Assembly: GCF_037969875.1 (NCBI RefSeq)
Contig: NZ_CP150218.1
Coordinates: 4,588,001-4,652,000 of the forward strand
Length of the DNA stretch: 64,000 nt
DNA from: Paenibacillus sp. FSL R7-0337
GTDB lineage: Bacteria; Bacillota; Bacilli; Paenibacillales; Paenibacillaceae
Direction of reading: 5' to 3'
The notes under the pieces were generated by a model, which did not search any database, had not been told where the DNA came from, and saw only the letters and a program-made list of their open reading frames with translations. Positions 58,190 through 64,000 of the stretch are shown here, in pieces. A program made the position numbers and the translations under genes. Each line of letters opens with the position of its first letter. Position 1 is the first letter of the stretch.

Positions 58190-59512
58190 ATGAATACAGA
58201 AGTAGTCAAAGGGCAGAAAGCAGACCTGACCAAAGGGAGCCCGGGGCTCCGCAGCATTACGGTTGAGATCGGGTGGAAAGCTCCGTCTTCCATGGATATT
58301 GATGCTTCCGCATTCCTGCTTGGAGCTGGCGGTAAAGTGGGCAGTGACGATGATCTGATTTTTTATAATAACCCGTCTACTCCCTATATCACCTATAAGG
58401 ATGTGCCGGGGACGGCTTCGGGCGGATTGAAGCAGTTCGAGGTCTCGCTGGAGCGGATTCCGGCAAACATAGTGAAGATTGCCTTCACCCTTACTCTGTA
58501 TGACGGAGAAAACCGCAAGCAGATGTTCGGACAAATGAGCGAAGCGGAGTGCCGGGTCGTAAATCAGGCGACAGGTGCGCAGCTTCTGCGGTGTAACCTC
58601 GGAAATCAGTTCTCTGTGGAAACGGCTGTTGTAGTTGGAGAATTATATAGACATGGTGAAGAATGGAAATACAGTGCGATTGTTGCGGGCTTCTCGGGCG
58701 GGCTTAAGGCGCTCTGCGGCAACTACGGCATAGAAGTTGAGGATGAGCCTGCACCGGCACCGAAGCCGCAGGAACAGACGCCGCCGGGACGCCCGCCGCT
58801 TCAAGTACCGCCGCCCCGCGCGGAGTCATCCAGACCGAATATTGTGATTCCGCCACCGCCTGCACCGGCACCGCCTAAGCAGGAGGCTGCTCCCGCACCG
58901 GCGCTGAATCTCAATCTCAAGAAGATTGAGCTGAAGAAGAAGGGCGATTCGATTAACCTGAAGAAATCCGCCTCCGGACTGGGTGAGCTGTTGATTAACC
59001 TCAACTGGAACCAGAAGCAGGGCGGAGGGCTGTTCAGCCGTAACAAGGGCGGGGTGGATCTCGATCTGGCCTGTCTGTATGAGCTGAAGAACGGCAGCAA
59101 AGGCGTGGTGCAGGCACTGGGCAATGCGTTCGGTAACCTGCAGCAGCAGCCTTATATGATGCTCGATGGAGATGACCGGACCGGCTCCGTAACATCCGGC
59201 GAGAATCTGCGTATAAACGGAAGTAAGGTTGCCCAGATCGAACGGATTCTGGTGTTTGCCTTTATTTACAAAGGAGTTACCAACTGGTCTGAGGCGGATG
59301 GAGTGGTTACCCTGAAGCAGGATGGAGGACCGGATATTATCGTTAATCTGGACGAGCATAACAACCGTAAAGGCATGTGCGCCATCGCGCTGATCCGGAA
59401 TGTGGACAATGAGACCTTCAGTATTGAACGGCTCGTGCAATATTTCAGCGGTCACCGGGAGATGGATGAGGCTTATGGCTGGGGGCTTCGCTGGGTAGCG
59501 GGAAGCAAATAA
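58190..59512 (+). CDS. TerD domain fused to a TerA-like second domain
   Basis: A 440-aa two-domain protein. Residues 1-180 are a TerD domain (VVKGQKADLTKGSPGLRSIT, GFSGGLKALCGNYG) in which the usual Ca2+ loop GDNRTGEGDGDD is replaced by YITYKDVPGTASGG, so that site is probably lost. A Pro-rich linker (about 185-240) leads to a second domain (LKKIELKKKGDSINLKKSAS, LDGDDRTGSVTSGENL, FSIERLVQYFSGHREMDEAY) of the TerA type. ATG 58190 has AAAGGTGG 8 nt upstream. The linker would let the two domains touch different partners in the Ter complex. Confidence 0.9.
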   Translation: MNTEVVKGQKADLTKGSPGLRSITVEIGWKAPSSMDIDASAFLLGAGGKVGSDDDLIFYNNPSTPYITYKDVPGTASGGLKQFEVSLERIPANIVKIAFTLTLYDGENRKQMFGQMSEAECRVVNQATGAQLLRCNLGNQFSVETAVVVGELYRHGEEWKYSAIVAGFSGGLKALCGNYGIEVEDEPAPAPKPQEQTPPGRPPLQVPPPRAESSRPNIVIPPPPAPAPPKQEAAPAPALNLNLKKIELKKKGDSINLKKSASGLGELLINLNWNQKQGGGLFSRNKGGVDLDLACLYELKNGSKGVVQALGNAFGNLQQQPYMMLDGDDRTGSVTSGENLRINGSKVAQIERILVFAFIYKGVTNWSEADGVVTLKQDGGPDIIVNLDEHNNRKGMCAIALIRNVDNETFSIERLVQYFSGHREMDEAYGWGLRWVAGSK

Positions 59513-59539
59513 TTTGATATTACCGGAGGCGCAAGTGGA

Positions 59540-60283
59540 ATGGACTGGTTCAGTGATTTTTTTAGGAGTATCGGTGAGAATTACGGGCATTTCTTCTCAT
59601 GGAGTGATATTGCAGGAACGCTCTCCGACCCTGTCAGCTGGGGAATTATCGGAAGTCTGATTCTGCTGGAGGGTCTGTTGTCCGCTGATAACGCGCTTGT
59701 ACTGGCGGTTATGGTTAAGCACCTTCCGAAGGAGCAGCAGCGTAAGGCTTTGTTCTACGGGATACTCGGCGCTTATTTATTCAGATTCCTGGCGATTGGT
59801 CTGGGGACCTATCTCGTCAAATTTACGCTGGTTAAGGTGCTCGGGGCCTTGTATCTCTTCTATATTGCCTACAAAGGGCTGTTCAAGGGCAGCGGTGAAG
59901 ATGGCGAGATTAAGAATAAAGGTGCCTCTTTCTGGAAGACGGTCCTTCTGGTTGAATTAATGGATATTGCCTTCAGTATTGACAGCGTGGTAGCAGCATT
60001 CGGTCTTAGTTCTGAAGTCTGGGTACTCTTCCTTGGCGGTATTCTCGGCGTACTGATGATGCGCGGTGTGGCACAGGTGTTCCTCAAGCTGATCGCAAGA
60101 TATCCTGAACTGGAACAAACGGCATTCCTGCTTATTGCACTGATTGCCGGTAAAATGCTTGCCGGAGCCTTCGGCTATGAATTGCCGCATGTAATTTTCT
60201 TCGGTATTCTAATTGCGGTGTTTGCAGGTACTATCGTGTATAGCGCAAGCAAACGGAAGAAGGCCGAGAACCACAAAGCCTGA
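59540..60283 (+). CDS. TerC family membrane protein
   Basis: A 247-aa protein with about seven membrane segments. The two TerC acidic motifs are present: LLEGLLSADNALVLAVMV and ELMDIAFSIDSVVAAFGL, which resemble ion sites in related Mn2+ exporters. An acidic/basic loop (GSGEDGEIKNKG) lies between them. It is the membrane anchor of the Ter complex, and Bacillus relatives take part in manganese export. GGAGG lies 10 nt upstream, 27 nt after the previous gene. Confidence 0.94.
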   Translation: MDWFSDFFRSIGENYGHFFSWSDIAGTLSDPVSWGIIGSLILLEGLLSADNALVLAVMVKHLPKEQQRKALFYGILGAYLFRFLAIGLGTYLVKFTLVKVLGALYLFYIAYKGLFKGSGEDGEIKNKGASFWKTVLLVELMDIAFSIDSVVAAFGLSSEVWVLFLGGILGVLMMRGVAQVFLKLIARYPELEQTAFLLIALIAGKMLAGAFGYELPHVIFFGILIAVFAGTIVYSASKRKKAENHKA

Positions 60284-60324
60284 TTCACCTCTGCTTCATA
60301 TTTTTATCCTTATAGCTGTGCAGG

Positions 60325-60366
60325 AAGGCGCGGGGTTCACGGGAAGGGTGGACTCCGGCGCGCCTT
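60325..60366 (+). terminator. hairpin after the TerC gene
   Basis: AAGGCGCG and CGCGCCTT form a perfect 8-bp stem, 26 nt apart; only a short T stretch is present, so it may not be a full terminator. Confidence 0.45.
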
Positions 60367-60392
60367 TCGGGTAATCGTAATAGGTGTTTATA

Positions 60393-60479
60393 GCATGGCC
60401 TTTGCTTGGGTTCAAAGAAAGCCGGATACCGTCCCCGAGAGGACGGCATAGCTGGTTCTGCTCGAAGCCAAAGGCCATT
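60393..60479 (+). repeat. interspersed structured repeat, copy E, inside a long hairpin
   Basis: ATGGCCTTT pairs with AAAGGCCAT at the outer ends and GCTT with AAGC next to it. Inside is the core seen in copies B and C: GAAAGCCGG, TACCGTCC hairpin to GGACGGCA, TAGCTGGTTC. It lies between TerC and the HpcH-like gene; no separate promoter is clear here. Confidence 0.7.
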
Positions 60480-60515
60480 TGTATTGTGCTGGCACAACAT
60501 TAAGGGGGAAGGGCT

Positions 60516-61724
60516 TTGAGATATTTCGATTACCTCACACAAGAACAGGAAGCCTCATTATTCCATGTTCCGCCGGTTTCATTTGATCATACTACCCGTA
60601 AGGATTTACTGGCTTATGCCGTCGGAGCAGCCCTGTATATGCCGGCCACCCGTGCCAGTGTTGCCGAAGATATTATTAAGCTGAGAGCCTCGGGGCTTAT
60701 CACGGTAATCATAGATTTGGAGGATGCCATCGGGGACGGTGAAGTGGATTATGCCGAAGAGTCCATCGTCAGGCATCTGGCGTTCCTGTCCGCTTATGCG
60801 GAGAATGAGCCGGACCAGCTCGGCAGTCTTCCGCTGCTGTTCATCCGCGTACGTAACCCTGCACAGCTAAGAGATCTGATTTTCCGGCTGGGATCATTAA
60901 TCACCATGCTGACCGGCTTCGTCTTCCCCAAATTCTCCGTAGAGAACGGTACAGATTATTTCGAGGCTATTGCCGATTACAATGACACACGCAGCTATTC
61001 CGCCCCGGTGCTGTACGGGATGCCGATTCTGGAGAATGCGCCGATCATCTACCGGGAGAGCCGGATGGACACTCTGCTTGGGGTCCGGGATCTGCTCGGG
61101 CAATACCGCGAGTATGTGCTGAATGTCCGGATTGGGGCGACGGACTTCTCCAGTCTGTTCGGACTGCGGCGCAGTCCGGATATCAGTATTTATGACTTGA
61201 CGCCGATCCGTGACTGCATGTCGGATATCATTAACGTATTTGGCCGTGTAGAGGAAGGCTACGTGATCTCGGGACCTGTGTGGGAGTATTTTGCCAGCAA
61301 AGGACACCGTGTCCTCCGCCCGCAGCTGCGTGAGACGCCCTTCGAGGATACCTACGGCAAGCATGGCCGCGAGATGCGCAATAATTTCATCTCCAGCTCG
61401 ATGGACGGACTGATCCGGGAAGTGATTCTGGACAAGGAGAACGGCATTGTGGGCAAAACTATTATCCACCCCTCCCACCTCAGACCGGTGCAGGCCATGT
61501 ATACCGTAATGCATGAAGAGTATGTGGACGCCTTAAGTATTGTAGACAGCAACGATGGCAGCCGCGGCGTGTTCAAGAGTGAATATTATAACAAAATGAA
61601 TGAAATCAAGCCTCATTTGAACTGGGCCAGACGAATTTTATTACGATCTCAAATATACGGGGTGTTACATGAACAACAGCATTTTGTCGGATTACTACCC
61701 GAGAACGAATACACACACGTTTAA
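60516..61724 (+). CDS. HpcH/HpaI-type carbon-carbon lyase of the Ter cluster
   Basis: A TIM-barrel enzyme of 402 aa related to citrate lyase beta and HpcH: LYMPATRASVAEDIIKLRAS, TVIIDLEDAIGDGEV (metal-binding acids), LPLLFIRVRNP, FVFPKFSVENG and NVRIGATDFSSLFGLRR. In Ter loci this enzyme sits with phosphoribosyltransferases in a set proposed to make a nucleoside-like metabolite. TTG 60516 follows AAGGGGGAAGGG. The last 56 nt overlap the next gene in another frame, so the two are tightly coupled. Confidence 0.9.
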   Translation: MRYFDYLTQEQEASLFHVPPVSFDHTTRKDLLAYAVGAALYMPATRASVAEDIIKLRASGLITVIIDLEDAIGDGEVDYAEESIVRHLAFLSAYAENEPDQLGSLPLLFIRVRNPAQLRDLIFRLGSLITMLTGFVFPKFSVENGTDYFEAIADYNDTRSYSAPVLYGMPILENAPIIYRESRMDTLLGVRDLLGQYREYVLNVRIGATDFSSLFGLRRSPDISIYDLTPIRDCMSDIINVFGRVEEGYVISGPVWEYFASKGHRVLRPQLRETPFEDTYGKHGREMRNNFISSSMDGLIREVILDKENGIVGKTIIHPSHLRPVQAMYTVMHEEYVDALSIVDSNDGSRGVFKSEYYNKMNEIKPHLNWARRILLRSQIYGVLHEQQHFVGLLPENEYTHV

Positions 61725-63093
61725 TATCGTCGAGAATCTGCAGGTTACGGTAACAGAAACCTCGAATCCTTTTCATATGCCTGTGGATTCCTTGTTCTCC
61801 ATGGCTGCACGAATCAATAAGAAGCGTTCCTTCCTGTTCGTCAGCAAAGTCCTTGGCAAGCATATTCCCGTAGGACCGTATACCCCGCTGCTCAGCGGAG
61901 CTGCACTCGCCTTGCTTCTGTATCTGGAGATGGGCGCGGATACCGTTGACCGGGAGATTATGGACCCGCTGATGAACCAGGCCGTTCATGGCCTGATCCA
62001 TCCTGAAGTTGCGGAAGAAGCTTATCATGCGCTGCTTGCTGCGCGCCTGGTTCTGCCGCAGCCGGTTCTGTTTATAGGGTTCGCCGAAACCGCTACCGCC
62101 CTGGGCCATAGCATGTATAATGCGTTCGCTGGCGGTGCGTCTTATATTCATACCACGCGTGAGCTGATTCCTGAGCTGGAATCGGTGGTCACCTTTGAAG
62201 AGGAGCATTCCCACGCCGTAGATCATCTCTGCTATGCCTTGAATGCTGAACTGTTATCGGGGACAGAGCCGATTGTGCTGGTGGATGACGAGATTACGAC
62301 CGGTAATACGGCGATTAATACGATCCGTGACATCCAGTCCAAATTTCCGCGCAGGGACTATGTAGTGGCCTCTCTCTTGGACTGGCGGAGTGAAGCTAAT
62401 ATCCAGGCTTACCGTGATCTGGAGCAGGAGCTGGGAATTCGTATAACCGCTTTATCCCTGCTTCAGGGAAGTATCAAGGTTGAGGGAATACCGCAGCTGC
62501 AAGCCGCAGCTGATAGCGGAGCCGCTGCTTCCACAGGCGCAGAGCTTGTAACCACTTATGCATTCGACGGCTTAGAGCGGCTTCTTGTAACCTCGGCGGA
62601 TGGGCAGGGCGTTATCAATCCATCGCCATATCTGAAGCACAGCGGCCGCTTCGGTCTGGAGTCTGCGGATAATGCGCAGATTGATGCAGCTGTAAGCCAT
62701 GTGGCCAGGCAGCTTCGGGGACTGCGTGAAGGTGCCCGTACGCTGGTGATGGGCGTAGGCGAGTTCATGTATCTGCCGATGCGGATCGCCGCAGAGATGG
62801 GAGAGGGCGTGTTGTACCAGTCCTCGACCCGCAGTCCGATCCATCCCGAGCGGCGTGCGGATTACGGTGTGCACAGCGCCGCTGCCTATCCGTCCGCAGG
62901 CGATACGGAGATCACGAATTTCATCTATAATGTGGACCCCGGCCAGTATGACGATATCTTCGTCCTGCTGGAGCGCGAGGTGCCCCGGCAGCGGATTGCG
63001 CCGATGACGGATATTTTACAGAGGCTGGCGGGCAATAAGGTACATCTTGTTGTGCTCAGCCCAGAACCAGTTACGGGAGGCTCAGGGCTATGA
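61669..63093 (+). CDS. phosphoribosyltransferase-domain protein of the Ter cluster
   Basis: The first half holds a type I phosphoribosyltransferase fold with the PRPP loop LVDDEITTGNTAINTIRDIQ (about residue 203) and LFIGFAETATALGHSMYNAF before it. The second half (about 300-474) is the TRSP-type C-terminal domain (LVMGVGEFMYLPMRIAAEMG, VLYQSSTRSPIHP). It should join PRPP to an unknown base or acid. It overlaps the HpcH-like gene by 56 nt and the StiP-like gene by 4 nt. It is 474 aa, full length. Confidence 0.9.
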   Translation: MNNSILSDYYPRTNTHTFNIVENLQVTVTETSNPFHMPVDSLFSMAARINKKRSFLFVSKVLGKHIPVGPYTPLLSGAALALLLYLEMGADTVDREIMDPLMNQAVHGLIHPEVAEEAYHALLAARLVLPQPVLFIGFAETATALGHSMYNAFAGGASYIHTTRELIPELESVVTFEEEHSHAVDHLCYALNAELLSGTEPIVLVDDEITTGNTAINTIRDIQSKFPRRDYVVASLLDWRSEANIQAYRDLEQELGIRITALSLLQGSIKVEGIPQLQAAADSGAAASTGAELVTTYAFDGLERLLVTSADGQGVINPSPYLKHSGRFGLESADNAQIDAAVSHVARQLRGLREGARTLVMGVGEFMYLPMRIAAEMGEGVLYQSSTRSPIHPERRADYGVHSAAAYPSAGDTEITNFIYNVDPGQYDDIFVLLEREVPRQRIAPMTDILQRLAGNKVHLVVLSPEPVTGGSGL

Positions 63094-64000
63094 AGGGAAT
63101 AGATATCGAAGCCATTCACAATAGAAGAATATCTCCTCCGGTGGCACTGGGCAGCTATCCTGCTTCCGACGTTACCTTCCTGCTCAAGGATCTAAGCAAT
63201 GTATCCCTTGAGCGGGGGACGGCGGAGCGGGAGGAAGCGATCCAGTCCGGCGTGCATTATTCGGAGATGCTTCCGGTGGAATACCAGCCGACAGAGCAGT
63301 ATATCGAATTGTTTCATGAGACGCTGCAGCAGACTGCGAGGAAGGTGGCGCTGGCTGTAGCTGGGGTGTCCGAGATGATTGTTGCCCGGCGGGGAACGGC
63401 GAATACCGTGCTGGTCTCTCTGGCGAGAGCGGGCACTCCGATCGGTGTACTGATCAAACGTTATATTCTTGAGAAATATGGAGCGGACCTTCCGCATTAT
63501 AGCATCTCCATTATCCGCGGCAAGGGGATTGATGAGAATGCGGTGCTCTATATGCTGCAGCAGCATGGACGGGATACCGAACTGCAATTCATCGATGGCT
63601 GGACCGGCAAGGGGGCCATCCGGCAGGTGCTGATAGAGGCCTGTGAGAGTATGTATAAGAAATATGGCCTTACGCTAAATGATGATCTGGCGGTACTTGC
63701 TGATCCCGGTCACTGCTCGGGTACCTACGGAACCCGGGAGGATTATCTGATTCCAAGCGCCTGCCTGAACTCCACGGTATCCGGCCTGATGAGCCGTACG
63801 GTGCTCCGTGATGATCTGATCGGGCCTGAGGAATTCCACGGGGCCAAATTCTACAAGGAATGGCTGGACAGTGACCTGTCTAACGTATTCGTTGAAGCAA
63901 TTACCCCGTATTTCGCTGAAGTAGCGGCAGAGGCGCTAGCACAGGCTGCGGAGATGCTTGAGCATCCGCCGGAGATTACCTGGCAGGGGCTGGCCGATAT
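63090..64000 (+). CDS. StiP-like cysteine-protease-family protein, 3' end outside window
   Basis: The frame starts at ATG 63090 (MKGIDIEAIHNRRISPPVAL), overlapping the previous stop by 4 nt, and is still open at the window edge after 303 codons. Conserved stretches are GSYPASDVTFLLKDLSNVSL, HYSEMLPVEYQPTEQYIELF, LVSLARAGTPIGVLIKRYI and LADPGHCSGTYGTREDYLIP. This fits the StiP/YceG-neighbour family found beside the HpcH-like and PRTase genes in Ter loci. LVSLARAGTPIG resembles a phosphoribosyltransferase-like site, so the protease label is by family name only. Confidence 0.82.
   Translation, partial: MKGIDIEAIHNRRISPPVALGSYPASDVTFLLKDLSNVSLERGTAEREEAIQSGVHYSEMLPVEYQPTEQYIELFHETLQQTARKVALAVAGVSEMIVARRGTANTVLVSLARAGTPIGVLIKRYILEKYGADLPHYSISIIRGKGIDENAVLYMLQQHGRDTELQFIDGWTGKGAIRQVLIEACESMYKKYGLTLNDDLAVLADPGHCSGTYGTREDYLIPSACLNSTVSGLMSRTVLRDDLIGPEEFHGAKFYKEWLDSDLSNVFVEAITPYFAEVAAEALAQAAEMLEHPPEITWQGLAD

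Overview
The window looks like chromosome of a Paenibacillus-type Firmicute. The evidence is strong Shine-Dalgarno sites with many TTG and GTG starts, an S-layer-homology (SLH) protein, an ECF sigma factor paired with a DUF4179 anti-sigma, a Bacillales-style Ter stress operon, and moderately high GC in most genes. No rRNA, tRNA or CRISPR array was seen. The last gene runs off the right edge.

Layout. 0.1-1.6 kb: a DegV lipid-binding protein and a small unknown gene. 1.8-7.4 kb: a rearranged patch with a DUF4037 protein, an SLH-anchored protein carrying a caspase-like His/Cys pair, and an HTH-DnaA_N protein. The patch ends in a flavin reductase that lost its 5' end where a scrap of the SLH gene's 3' end is joined to it. 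The same 46-bp terminator occurs at 1.63 and 6.05 kb. 7.5-11.1 kb: an AT-rich full-length ABCC-like exporter. 11.1-17.6 kb: an SMI1/KNR4 gene, a small exported protein divergent from a two-component system plus lipoprotein, and an ECF sigma/anti-sigma pair. 17.9-26.9 kb: a MarR regulator, an arylsulfotransferase-like protein, an SsuABC-type importer and a second complete importer. 27.4-28.6 kb: an intact IS3-family element. 28.7-37.3 kb: a UvrD-like helicase, an Imm30-like protein, a HAD phosphatase, DUF445, a NifI-like P-II protein, a GT4 glycosyltransferase and an exported coiled-coil protein. 37.6-44.2 kb: a large PAS hybrid histidine kinase translationally coupled to a C39-like peptidase, then a type I pullulanase with a cre site. 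44.2-47.9 kb: a TetR/membrane-protein pair with two matching operators, a NUDIX hydrolase, and a PadR/membrane-protein pair behind a 21-bp inverted repeat. 48.2-55.4 kb: GltD-like protein, a YfcE-like phosphodiesterase, the AguA-AguB putrescine route and an amino-acid ABC importer. 55.7-64.0 kb: the Ter gene set (TerB, three TerD, a TerD-TerA-like fusion, TerC, then an HpcH-like lyase, a phosphoribosyltransferase and a StiP-type protein), with an ECF-like promoter in front of the first TerD.

The intergenic DNA is rich in short repeats. One family (about 32.9, 34.5, 42.1 and 60.4 kb, with a weaker relative at 55.6 kb) shares a conserved hairpin core and often sits just after a terminator. Others are a 15-nt tandem repeat after gltD, a 25-nt motif in mixed orientation near 50.1 kb, repeats built on ATTGTAGTCT, and two matching palindromes either side of the IS element. 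These repeats, the kinase-peptidase couple, the SLH-peptidase scar and the Ter operon are the parts most worth following up.
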